DNA of 64,000 nt, from contig OY482860.1 of NCBI GenBank assembly GCA_960531495.1, positions 30,250,615 through 30,314,614 of the forward strand, read 5' to 3'. A program made the position numbers and the translations under genes. Of the stretch, positions 22,627 through 32,297 are shown one piece after another (position 1 is the stretch's first letter; every line of letters begins with the position of its first letter). The notes under the pieces are model-generated. The model worked only from the letters and a program-made list of their open reading frames with translations. It was not told the DNA's origin and ran no database searches. The DNA comes from Zeus faber (Eukaryota > Chordata > Actinopteri > Zeiformes > Zeidae).

Positions 22627-23679
22627 CTCCATCATTTAATACTTGAGTCTTCCTAAGTTGGTGCAATGTCGTTGGGCTTTGGGGCATGTGGGGGTCCTCC
22701 TGGTCTGCCAGGGCTCCACGGTTGTGTGGATGCCTGGGCGGCTCTGGGGACATCCGTGATGCATGGGCCTGTGTTCTTGGGGGATCCCAGGACCCCTGGG
22801 GGGAGTTGGGTAGTCTGGGTGGTGGCGCCAGCTCCTTTACTTGAGTTGAGCTGGCCTGTCTCCGGGGTTCGGGGGGGAAGACGTGCTCCTGGGGAGTACC
22901 TGCAGCTGCCGTCCGTGTGTAGGATCCAGGCGCGGTTGTGGGTTTTGGGACTCGGGTTGGGGGGTGTGGGGTGTGGGGTGTGGGTCACTGGTTCGGGTCT
23001 CGGACCCTGTGGTTGGTGGGTCGGCGTGCCGCTGGGGTCGCCCGCCCTGCGGGCAAGTTGGCTGTGTGTGTGTGTCCTTCTGCGTCCCGTGGTGGGGGGT
23101 GGCCCGTGTTGCCGGGGCTGGTTGGGCGTTCCGTCTGGTCCTGTCAACCTGAGTCCTGAACCTGGCTGGCTGTGCTAGGCGCGGGGCTCACCATGCGGCC
23201 TCCTATGGGGGGGGCGGTTTCCTGTCATCACACCGGGCTGCAGAGGTACCTGCCCTCTGGCGCTCTCGGTGCGCGGGGCGCTTGTCGCTGGGGGGTCGGG
23301 CTGTGGGTGTGGGTGCCGTCTGCTGCCCTCTGTTCTGTAGTCCACATGCTTGGCGGCTGGGGGCTGACCAGGGGCCGGATAGGGGCGCGTAGCTGCCCGA
23401 CATGGCGGAGGCGCATGGCCGACACTCTGCGGCCTTGGCTGATCGCTGTAGGTTTGCTGCTACCAGGTACGGTAGGGGGCTGGCTTCTCTGGGGGCCCTG
23501 GGGTCTTCTGTGGCCGCAGGGGTCTTCTGTACCCGGGGCTGCGGGCGTAGGGTGTCCCCGGGACTGCAGAGTTCGGGGGGGGCTTCGGGGCCCCTTCTGC
23601 CGCTTGAAGGTACCGCGACATAATACCGACATTCTACACTAGAACCAATTGGGATAAACATGTACACTCACCGGTGGAC

Positions 23680-23711
<32 letters not shown>

Positions 23712-24030
23712 TAAACACACACACACCTGCTTGGAGTGCACCCCAGCACCCTCCTGGTTGCTTTGACTTTGACAGGAAGAGGCCACGGGACCAGTTGTAG
23801 TTCCAGTTTTCCTGGACGTAATTCACTGTTTTTCAAAACATGTTGTCGTCCAATGTTGATGTTTTTATGTAAATGTTGTTTGTTTCTATGTTTATTTGTC
23901 TCACCGTGGTGATTCTTCCTCTTGGAGTAGTGATCAGTTGTTTATAAACCCAAACATGATGAATAGTTCTCCAAACAGGGGGGTTGGTGGTGGTTCTCTT
24001 TAACCAAAAACTGTGCTCTTGTCATTCTAC
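22627..24030 (+). mobile_element. 3'UTR of the L1-Tx1 LINE, G-rich with CA repeat
   Basis: Directly downstream of the last coding block. 22670-23620 is strongly G-rich on the plus strand, with many GGGG runs (for example GGGGGGTGTGGGGTGTGGGG near 22960). It yields long chance open frames on both strands. A (CA)n tract follows at 23684-23727, then a more ordinary part to about 24020. The same sequence recurs on the minus strand at 11123-11690, and a 23340-23460 piece at 45417-45540, so it is a family 3' end and not a gene. Confidence 0.85.
23684..23727. repeat. (CA)n microsatellite inside the Tx1 3'UTR
   Basis: ACACAC run broken by ATAA, at the place homologous to the (TG)n tract at 11429. 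Confidence 0.95.
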
Positions 24031-24033
24031 AGG

Positions 24034-24231
24034 ACATTACATTTAGCAGACGCTTTTATCCAAAGCGACTTACAATTGTTCAAACACCGACGGACGCAGC
24101 CATCAGGAGCAATTGGGGGTTAAGTGTCTTGCTCAAGGACACTACAGCATGCTAGCAGGAGGAGCCTGGGATCCAACCAGCAACCTTTGGATTACTAGAC
24201 CACCAGCTCTACCGCCTGAGCTAACATCCCC
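24034..24231 (-). mobile_element. tRNA-derived SINE, second copy
   Basis: Same family and orientation as 21633-21827: TAGCAGACGCTTTTATCC at the left (3' tail), GTGTCTTGCTCAAGGACAC, GGATCCAACCAGC (B box region, diverged) and CCAGCTCTACCGCCTGAGCT (A box) at the right. It follows closely after the Tx1 3' end. Confidence 0.92.
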
Positions 24232-25487
24232 GGATGGAGCTATTGCAGCAGTTGTTGAGACTACTGCAGAGACTAACTCTGTCCTGAATGCAATGGTACA
24301 AATACTCTGTGTTGTATGTCCAGCATGCTGACAGCACAGGTAAAAAAAAAAATGCTCTAATATTAACATTAATATGGTCATACTTGGCACACAAATTGTT
24401 TCACATTTAAGAACTCTGTTCAGTAGGTTTTCAAAGAGCTCGGGGGAAAGCTCAAAATTACTATTTGATCCTGCAAAGTCAGGCTGTACATTTTTACTGA
24501 CTGTAAGTGATTTTTATTGTATAAACACTGCTATTACAACATAACACCATCAATGTCCATGCACTCTATACCAGCAGCTAAATACAAATATGAGTATTTA
24601 GTGCTCATCCAACAGCTGAATTTCTTAAACAATAAGGAAAAAACTATTTAATTTTATCCTCGATAATACGTGTAATGTTGTTTGCCTAAAGAAAAGCAAA
24701 CATGAGGTTTAGCATCATAAAATGAAACACAAAGAAATTAATTGCTGACAAATATAAATATGACGCCTTTAGAGCTGTTTCCCCTCGTTCATATTTGTAT
24801 GCAGCAACTCAGGAACCGAAAGCTTTATTTGGCTGGGAAACCTTTTAACTGAAGTTCTACTCTCTCGGGGTCTCACTTCCTCGCTCACAAACACTTTTGG
24901 AAATCTGCCAAAAGTACTTGAAGTTAAATATATTACACAGTGTATTTCAGTCACACATAATGCCCTGGCAGTGCACTGCTGTGCTGGAAGGTTGGAGAGC
25001 AAGTTGAAAAAATGGTATGTTTTGCTCAGACCACATTCTCTGCAGAACTGGACCATTCCTGATTGGTCCCATTACCAAACACAGACACCATTTGTGATTG
25101 GTCGCTCAAAGTTGATGCCAACAAAAAGGAAATCATTACACTTTGCTCAAAGTTTGTTTTCTGTTTCCGTCTGTTCTTCTGGATATTTTAGCTGTTTTTG
25201 CTGATATGTTCCAGGGAATAGGACTTGGTTTCTCACCCAGATCCAAGACTCTGGAGGCTCTGGCTTCAAAATGCCAAAGCCCATTTGTTGACTACGGCAC
25301 TGTCACATTACCACACATGACCAGATACAAGGATTTACCAGATCTGAATGGTCTTTTTTCTAAAATTGGGAAATAAACTAACAAAACCTGCAGGACCAGA
25401 CATGTGTTTCCCAACATTGCAGTTAGAATTTGTGTATTAGCATGGGCCCCACCATATCTCCACAATATTCCTTTTAGATACTTATGA
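24232..25487. other. No gene recognised
   Basis: AT-rich spacer. A tract of nine or more A lies at 24343. The open frames at 24769-25376 on both strands show no known domain. Confidence 0.4.
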
Positions 25488-25922
25488 CAACTTTGGCAGT
25501 GCATTGCACTGCTGCCTCACAGCAAGAAGGTCCTGGGTTCGATTCCCACCTGGGGCGCTGTTGGCACCGTGCTCCAGCGGGTTATAGGCGCCCAGCTCCA
25601 AATAGGAGCCTTTCTGTGTGGAGTTTGCATGTTCTCCCCGTGCTCACATGGGGTTTCCTCCACCTCACGTCAGTAAGGACCCCCACCAAAAACATGCACC
25701 CATCATCGCCTGACCAGCGATGGACATTTTTCACCTGCTCCCCGGGCGCGTCCACGTATGCGGCCCACTGCTCCTGGCTGTGCCCCCGGAGGAAGGACAA
25801 GCCAGGATGGGTTAAATGCAGAGGAGCCATTTCACCGGCCACCATCAAAGCATGTGTGTGTGTGCAAGCATGTGTTGTAGTGTGGTGTGTTGCGTGACGA
25901 ATAAAGACTGTTTCTTCTTTTC
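25488..25922 (+). mobile_element. tRNA-derived SINE, near full length
   Basis: Head with CACTGCTGCCTCACAGCAAG and a B box in GGGTTCGATTCCC (25536). Body with GTGTGGAGTTTGCATGTTCT and GGGGTTTCCTCCA, then AAGCCAGGATGGGTTAAATG. The 3' end is GACGAATAAAGACTG followed by TTCTTCTTTTC. The same family lies on the minus strand at 7268-7492. Unlike the SINE at 21633 it has a different body and tail, so two SINE families coexist. The 137-codon open frame through it is chance. Confidence 0.85.
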
Positions 25923-26659
25923 TTTTTCAAATATCATTCTCATCTGAAGAGCGGTGTCTGTTAGAAATTATAGCCAGTAAGAAATGCAATTTCAACAATG
26001 TCTTTGCATTGAATTAATCAAGTAACCCATGTAAATGAGTGATTTTGGTATACTGTGGAATATGTTGAGATGCTGTTGGAGATATATCCAGTTCAATACA
26101 ACTGTAATACAATTGAGGGATTGCTTTGAAAATCATATTTTTTGACTGATAACATCCTGGGTAAATAGAACATATTGGCAAACATCAGAACTCTCTCTTT
26201 TCTCTTTTAAGCTGGTAAAGAAAACAACGACCTCCTTTTCACAGACAAATTCACTACCCCGAGGCTGAAACACCACTTTACAGCCATCCAGTCATTAGTG
26301 GGTTAGTTACGAATCAAACCATTCTAAACACCCAGATGCTGGAAAGGAAACTGTCTTCCACGTCTCCCCAGACTATGTTTATCAGTCCTGGGTGACACGT
26401 GTGATTGGTCAAGGCCTTAGATCTTCAGGGTAATCAATAGAAAATAAAGGCCTTGCTGTTGACGCTGATCGCCCACTTTCTAAACTGCAGACGGCCAGGA
26501 CTGAATGAAGCTGAAAGATAGTTCATTAGCAGTGGATCGCTTGATGCTTAAACAAACACGCTGCTATCGACTGAAGTGCTGAATGCCTGATGTGGAGCTG
26601 GAGGAGTCCATCAGTACTCACAGCCCCACGTTCAGAACAGCTGCAAGGTGAGGCTGCAG
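25923..26659. other. No gene recognised
   Basis: Unique-looking spacer between a SINE and a minisatellite. Confidence 0.4.
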
Positions 26660-26955
26660 TGTGCTACTGGGATGACTGGTGCTACTGGGAGAATAATGCT
26701 ACTGGGGTGACTGGTGCTACTGTGGTGACTGGTGCGACGGGGATGACTGGTGCTACTGGGATGACTGGTGCTACTGGGGGGACTGGTGCTACTGGGATGA
26801 CTGGTGCTCCTGAGATGACTGGTGGTTCTGGGATGACTGGTGCTTCTGGGATGAATGGTGCTACTGGGGTAACTGGAACTACCGGGGTGACTGGAACTAC
26901 TGGGAAGATGGTGCTACCGGGGTGACTGGTGCTACTGGAAAAATGGTGCTACTGG
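26660..26955. repeat. 18-bp minisatellite, GCTACTGGGATGACTGGT
   Basis: About 16 units of GCTACTGGGATGACTGGT with substitutions at a few positions (GGGGTGACTGG, GGGGGGACTGG). A 9-bp sub-periodicity (CTACTGG/TGACTGG) is visible. Because the unit is a multiple of nine, one frame reads Gly at every third residue ([10 protein letters not shown]) and looks collagen-like, but there is no collagen gene context. Confidence 0.9.
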
Positions 26956-27321
26956 GATAACTGGACGGTTTTCTGAGAACTCACTCCATTCCACCCTCGC
27001 TGTGCCTCACCCCTTCCTTTCTCTCGGGTGTATAGGAAGCTTTTCCTGAGTGACTTAGTTCCAAGAGTGAGGACTCTAGCGACCATGCAAATGCCAGTAT
27101 GGTGGGAATGCACAGACAGTTCTAGGAAATGGATAACACTCCATTTCCTTCCACTCTAATTCACAAAATATCTGAACAAAATAAAATGACTGAGCAATAA
27201 AGTAACCAAACTAGAACTATTTGAATAGATAATTGGTCTCAATACAAAGTAAAGACATGAATACACAACTACAATTACGCTCAAATTGAAAAACGTGAAT
27301 GAATTTCCAGCTTCTGCTGCA
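26956..27321. other. No gene recognised
   Basis: Spacer; AT-rich second half with overlapping short frames only. Confidence 0.4.
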
Positions 27322-27550
27322 TGGGGGCAGTGTTTCAGGAGGCAGAGAGGGTTGTCTTATAATGGAAGATGGCTGGTTCGATCCCCCGGTAGCATGCTGA
27401 TGTGTCCTTGAGCAAGACACTTACGTAACCCCCTAACTGCTCCCTGGGCACCGCTACATGCAGCCCACTGCTCCGAGATACATCAGTTACGAGGATGATG
27501 AAATGCATTTCATTGCCTCAGCACAATTAGTTGAATCTAATGCTCACATC
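27322..27550 (+). mobile_element. tRNA-derived SINE with CCTTGAGCAAGACACTT core
   Basis: GGCTGGTTCGATCCCCC at 27371 is a B box. GCATGCTGATGTGTCC and TTGAGCAAGACACTTACG follow, then GGGCACCGCTACATGCAGCC, CCACTGCTCCGAGATAC and a 3' part ending near AGTTGAATCTAATG. The core is shared with the SINE at 21633, but the 3' tail differs, so it belongs to a separate subfamily. Confidence 0.75.
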
Positions 27551-27639
27551 TGAGTGCATTTTTGCCGAATGGTATATATATTTTAATATACTGTATTATC
27601 CTGTACATTTTTGCTTATGCTATATTATATATAATGGTT

Positions 27640-27866
27640 ATATACTGTATATATATATATTTACACACACACACAAACACACAAAGTGGTACCTGGACTT
27701 AGGACTGTAATTGGTTCCATAAGAAGGGTCGTATGTTAAAACAGTCGTATGTCCAAGCAATTTTCCCATATGAATGATATCATGAAGAAAATAAACAAAA
27801 TACCCAGTAAATATGAAAGAAATATGGATGAGCCACGAGCTACGTCCACACACCATGTAGGTCGCC
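27640..27866. mobile_element. Possible pogo/Tigger-like MITE, left part
   Basis: After a TATATA/ACAC stretch, GGTACCTGGACTTAGGACTG, CGTATGTTAAAACAGTCG and CAAGCAATTTTCCCATATG resemble the ends of Tigger-like MITEs that begin CAGTGGTACCTC. Comparable words (CAGTCGTATCTTGGAGC, AAGTCGATAC) recur at 29540-29580, so the minisatellite plus L2 LINE may lie inside this element. Confidence 0.45.
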
Positions 27867-29516
27867 CGCTGACTGACTGCTGAGTGACTGCATTTACATT
27901 TACATTTACATTAAGTCATTTAGCAGACGCTTTTATCCAAAGCGACTTACAAGGAAGAATAACATTCAAGCTACATTGCGACAGAGATTAGTGTAACAAA
28001 AACATTAGTGTAACAATAAATACTGCTAAGTAGTGCTAAGTAATTGTAGGTTAGGACAGGAGGTACTCACTGAAGAGCTGGGTCTTCAAGTGCTTCTTAA
28101 AGACAGAGAGGGAGGTCCCTGCTCTGGTCATTTTTGGCAGCTCGTTCCACCAACGTGGAACTACAAATGAGAATAGCCTGGATTGCCGTGGCTGTATGGC
28201 CGGCAGAGCCAGGCCACGCTCATTTGACGAGCGCAGCATCCGGGGGGCAACATGTGCTCTTACAAGAGCATTTAAGTAGGCGGGAGCATACCCAGCAATC
28301 ACTCTGTAGGCCAGCATAAGAGACTTGAACTTGATGCGGGCGGCTACAGGTAACCAGTGGAGCTCGATGAGCAGCGGAGTGACATGTGCCCTCTTTGGCT
28401 GGTTGAACACCAGTCGCGCCGCCGCATTCTGTATCATCTGTAGTGGCTTCACCGCACAGGCCGGCAAGCCTGTTAAGAGGGCGTTGCAGTAGTCGAGACG
28501 GGGCCTGACTTTTCGGATTTTGAGTAGTGCGAAGCGGCAGGACCGGGAGACGGCGGCAACATGGTCCGAGAATGTCAGTTGGTCATCAATAATGACACCA
28601 AGATTCCTTGCAGCCTTGGTAGGAACAAGAGATAGAGAGTCGATTTTAATATCAATGTTGTGATAAATACCTTGTTTGGCCGGGAAGACCAGCAGTTCCG
28701 TTTTCGCCAGATTTAGTTGAAGATGATAATCCTTCATCCATGTGGATATGTCAGCGAGACAATCCGAGATCCGCGTCGAGACAGTAGGGTCGTCGGGCAG
28801 GAAGGACAGATAGAGTTGAGTATCATCCGCATAGCAGTGATATGAAAAGCCATGTGAGCGGATGATCGGGCCCAGTGAGGTGGTGTATATGGCAAAGAGG
28901 AGGGGTCCTAGCACCGAGCCTTGGGGCACCCCTGTGGTGAGGTTGTGAGGCACAGACAGTTTGTTTGTTTAGTGAATTGGCTGCTGATGCCTGCCACTTT
29001 GTTAGTAAAAAAGGAGGCAAGGCAGTCAGCAGTGAGGTTAGTAGCTGGGGGAGGTGGTGGAGGGTAAAGCAGAGACTTGAAGGTGGAGAATAACTTACGT
29101 GTGTCTGTGGCACCGTTGATCCTATTGTTGAAGAAGGCCTTCTTTGCAGCAGTGATGCTGGAGAAGGAGGAGGACAGCAGTGTCTGGTAGCTTGCAAGAT
29201 CCTCAATTGCTGCTGTCCTGACTGCTGACTGACTGCTGACTGACCACTGACTGACCGCTGAGTGACCGCTGACTGACTGCTGACTGACTGCTGACTGACC
29301 GCTGACTGACTGACTGCTGACTGACTGCTGACTGACTGCTTACTGGCTGCTGACTGACTGCTGACTGACTGACTGCTGACTGACTGCTGACCGCTGACTG
29401 ACTGCTGACTGACTGACTGCTGACTGGCTGCTGACTGGCTGCTGACTGGCTGCTGACTGACCGCTGACTGGCTGCTGACTGACTGCTGCTGACTGCTGAC
29501 TGACTGCTGACTGGCC
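27867..29516. repeat. GACTGCT minisatellite, split by an L2 LINE (27867-27889 and 29217-29516)
   Basis: Units of GACTGACTGCT/GACTGGCTGCT/GACTGACCGCT make up about 300 bp at 29217-29516. A 23-bp stub of the same repeat (CTGACTGACTGCTGAGTGAC) lies on the other side of the LINE at 27867-27889, so the LINE inserted inside the array. Minus-strand frames of QSAVSQQ repeats are products of this array and not genes. Confidence 0.9.
27890..29216 (-). pseudogene. L2-clade LINE with internal deletions
   Basis: Read on the minus strand from about 29215, degraded linker text before the polymerase (ITAAKK-like, then LLYPPP-like) breaks off near 28965. It continues at [18 protein letters not shown] (reverse transcriptase motif B region), followed by catalytic [10 protein letters not shown] (about 28835) and [14 protein letters not shown]. 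Next are [38 protein letters not shown] and the C-terminal [12 protein letters not shown] block. The 300-codon frame is open to 28051. The N-terminal half of the polymerase (motifs 0-A) is deleted, and text normally found between IRKVRP and RLDYCN is missing too. The 3'UTR ends with the GTAAGTCGCTTTGG and AAAGCGTCTGCTAAATG tail plus TTTACA-type repeats. It cannot encode a working enzyme. Confidence 0.92.
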
Positions 29517-29648
29517 GCCAACGTGCCATCTGCAAATTTCCACAGTCGTATCTTGGAGCAGTCGATCGCAAGTCGATACATATTTTCGCGACTATCGCTG
29601 CTGGTATCTTGGATTAGTCGTAATTAGATATAGTCGTACAGTATACAG

Positions 29649-29682
<34 letters not shown>

Positions 29683-29692
29683 TATATTATAT
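29517..29692. other. Flank of the minisatellite plus (TA)n tract
   Basis: 29517-29640 contains GTCGTATCTTGGAGCAGTCG and AGTCGATAC, perhaps the right part of the Tigger-like MITE at 27640. 29641-29692 is (TA)n, after which retroviral sequence starts. Confidence 0.5.
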
Positions 29693-29970
29693 AATCCATG
29701 TTCGAGACCATCGTCAAAATGGCATTCTGCGACGGGCTCTGAACGCCGCTTCTGAGACGACTTACGGACAGTTTGATAGGCCGATGGAGAGATAACCGAC
29801 TGCCAGACATCCTGTGTCATGCCAAACACGCGGAGGCGAAGGAAAAGGAGGGAGAGAAAAAGGCCAAAGACAAACACGAGTTGGCCTCCCTCCATGCCCA
29901 CCTTGCCTTGGCATCGTTAAGCACCCCACATTTCCAGGGACAGGGACGAGGCAGAGGACGAGAGTGCGAA
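29693..29970 (+). pseudogene. Endogenous retrovirus gag remnant (C-terminal end)
   Basis: Following the (TA)n tract, the frame reads LPDILCHAKHAEAKEKEGEK, a lysine/glutamate-rich charged helix, then HLALASLS and an arginine/glycine-rich stretch (QGQGRGRGRE). In gamma-type retroviruses a charged helix at the end of capsid precedes a basic nucleocapsid; this is inferred from order and composition. The 5' LTR, leader and most of gag are missing. No nucleocapsid zinc knuckle is visible. Next to it, the protease and the first half of the polymerase are absent. Confidence 0.6.
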
Positions 29971-30990
29971 TCGAGCTTAGGAAGGGGACGCAACCCAGGC
30001 TACCGATTGCGTCGGTTGCGGCCCTCGACCCCCCACTCAGGGAAATCACACTGTCCCGCAACCTTATGGCCTCTTCTCTGCTAACATGGACCGAGGACGC
30101 CTGCACCGCCTTCGGGGCCCTTAAGGTGGCCCTCCAGACGTCTCCAACCTTGGGGATTCCAGATCCCCTTTGGCCCTTTGTCCAGTTCGTGGACAAACGT
30201 TAGGGCAGCATGACCTCTGTCCTTCTACAAAAACATGGCGACGCCCTCAGGCCTGTGGGTTTCTTCTCATGTTTATTAGATCCGGTGGCTCGTGGCTTTC
30301 CTCCTTGCCTATGCGCTGTCGCGGCCTGCGAAAAGGCCGTGCTGGCCACACGCGACTTTGTGGGTTTCGCGCCACTCACCCGTTTTGTTCCCACTTCCAT
30401 CTCCAACATCTTACCGGAACAAAAATCCTCCCATCTCTCGGTGGCATGCTGGCTCCGCTACCACACAGTCCTCCTCGGGCTTCCACATGTCACGGTGCGC
30501 CGCTGTACCATCCTCAACTCTGCCACATTACTACCCTTCCCTGACGACGGCACGCCACACTCCTGCTCCGCCGAACTCGACCTCATCTGTACACCCCGCC
30601 CGGATCTCACTGATGTTCCGCTGACTAACGCTGATTTTGTTTTCTATGTAGATGGATCCGCCTTCCGCCACCCCGACACCGGCCGCTCTCATGCTGGGTT
30701 CGCTGTCGCCGACGACCCCTCTGTTGTCCTCCCTCCCCCCTCCCTTCTCATTTCTCAGCACAAGCAGCAGAGCTCGTCGCCCTGACCAAGGCGTGCAAAT
30801 TGGCCGAAGGCCGTTCAGCCACGATCTATACCAACTCTCGTTACGCTTTTGGCGTCGTGCATGACTTTGCCGCCCTTTGGAAACACACAGTTTTTGAAGT
30901 CCGACGGCAAGCCCATCCAGCACCACCATAAAGTGGCGGCCCTTTTGGAGGCCATCCTCCTCCCCCTCTACATCGCTGTTTGTAAATGCG
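29971..30990 (+). pseudogene. Endogenous retrovirus pol: end of reverse transcriptase and RNase H, broken
   Basis: Blocks in order: PLREITLSRNL, SLLTWTEDACTAFGALK (about 30085) and PDPLWPFVQFVD ending in a stop at 30202. Then VLLQKHGDALRPVGFFSCLL (30222), AVAACEKAVLATRDF, ATLLPFPDDG and RPDLTDVPL. The RNase H start is FYVDGSAF (about 30643). A frameshift near 30745 leads to AAELVALTKACK (30765) and YTNSRYAF (30827), where the second RNase H Asp is Asn (30833-30835). The order and wording are those of gammaretrovirus-type pol; the catalytic palm and the protease are deleted. Confidence 0.85.
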
Positions 30991-31180
30991 CCGCACTTAC
31001 TCCCAACACAGACCCCATCTCCCTCTGCAACGCCCGCGCCAACACAGCCGCCAAGGCTGCGGCACGCAGCCCCTCATTCCTCCTCCCTTTACTCATACCC
31101 CCCTTCCCACACAACCCCCTCCCTCACTGACCTCCTCTCCCTCTCTTCCCCAGACGAAAGCAGACTTTGGTCCAGCTGTG
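30991..31180 (+). pseudogene. RNase H/integrase junction region of the ERV
   Basis: Continuation of the pol remnant. CNARANTAAKAAARSPSF lies at about 31027, which fits the end of RNase H and the linker to integrase, followed by proline-rich low-complexity text. Reading frames switch here and no catalytic motif can be assigned. Confidence 0.5.
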
Positions 31181-32194
31181 GGGCCACCCTCCGTGAGGGC
31201 GTTTGGATGGGCCCCGATGACAAACCCTGCCTGCCCAGGCGCCTGTTCCCCTCTTTCGCTAAGTTGTCACATGGTTTGGACCATGTGTCAAAAAAACGGC
31301 AGTACAAACACATTGGTTCACGAAAGGCTTTTCCACATTTGCAGCCTCACACACCCCGCCGCACACCCAACCCCAGAGCGCCCGTTCCAACATGTAATAA
31401 TGGACTTCGTCGAACTTACACCGTGCAGAAACAAAAAATACTGTCTGGTCATGGTTGACATGTTTTCCAAATGGGTGGAAGCCCTTCCTGCCAAACATGC
31501 CACTGCGTCAACAGTGGCGAAAGCCTTACTGACAGATATAATTCCCAGATGGGGAATCCAGGAAAAACTGTCATCCGACAATGGCAGCCATTTTGTAAAC
31601 AACGTCCTCACACAGTTGTTGACGCATTTCCAATTTGATTTAAAAACACACTGCAGCTACCACCCACAATCCGGGGGTGCTGTAGAATGCGAGAACAGGT
31701 CGCTGAAAAACAAACTGGCTAAATGCTGCAGCCAAACAAACCTCAACTAGGTAGACGCGCTGCTCATCATGCTGATGTATATGAGAATGCGAGTGCTTCT
31801 CCGAAATAACCTTTCCCCTTACGAGGTCCTTTTTGCAGCCCCTCCCAATGTGGGACTGGGACCTCCAGGCCCGCCGATGGACACCAACCTCTGCGAAGAC
31901 ACACTGGTAAGATATTGCATTTCCTTAACCAAGTCTCTTTCTGAAATCAGACAACAGGTAGGCTCTGCCTCGCCCCAAGGCGCCACAGGGCCCCTGCACA
32001 ACATTCGACCGGGTGACTTCATGCTGATAAATAATCACCGCCGGAAGTCCTGGAAACACCAGCGCTGGCTGGGCCCATACCAGGTCCTCCTAACCACCCA
32101 CACGGTGATAAAAGTCCAGGAAAGGGCAACGTGGGTGCACTCCAGTCACTGCAAGACCATCAGCAAGGAGGGTCACACCCCTCGCGTCCCCTAA
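31181..32194 (+). pseudogene. Endogenous retrovirus integrase with one in-frame stop
   Basis: Integrase joins viral DNA to the host genome. Seen: an N-terminal zinc-binding remnant (LSHGLDHVSKK, about 31262, in another frame). The catalytic core from 31382 reads FQHVIMDFVEL (first Asp), LSSDNGSHFVN (second Asp, about 31577) and GGAVECENRSLKN (catalytic Glu, about 31684), so the DDE triad is kept. A single amber stop at 31748-31750 interrupts the frame, which continues in phase with LSPYEVLFAAPP (31820). The C-terminal domain has LHNIRPGDFMLI, WLGPYQVLLTT (GPY-type module) and WVHSSHCK, then stops at 32192. The GPY module and its wording point to the gamma/epsilon group. Confidence 0.9.
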
Positions 32195-32297
32195 AAACCA
32201 CTGTTAGGTCATAGACGAACGCACCCATAGGTCATAGACAAACGACGCAGACCACCGCACACCACACTACATCAAGGCAGCAGAAGCAGACGACACC

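Noticed and set aside
22653-23667. Several 134-170-codon frames on both strands
   Set aside because: High GC content in the Tx1 3'UTR makes stops rare; frames overlap on both strands and the segment recurs as a repeat at 11123 and 45417.
25484-25897. 137-codon open frame
   Set aside because: Lies inside a tRNA-derived SINE; frame is incidental.
26590-26925. Collagen-like Gly-X-Y open frame ([10 protein letters not shown])
   Set aside because: Produced by an 18-bp minisatellite; no signal peptide, no exon structure, no non-repeat coding flank.
28823-29581. 252-codon serine/glutamine-rich minus-strand frame
   Set aside because: It is the GACTGCT minisatellite plus out-of-frame L2 LINE text.
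31748-31750. Retroviral amber read-through site
   Set aside because: It lies inside integrase, not at the gag-pol border, so it is read as a disabling mutation.
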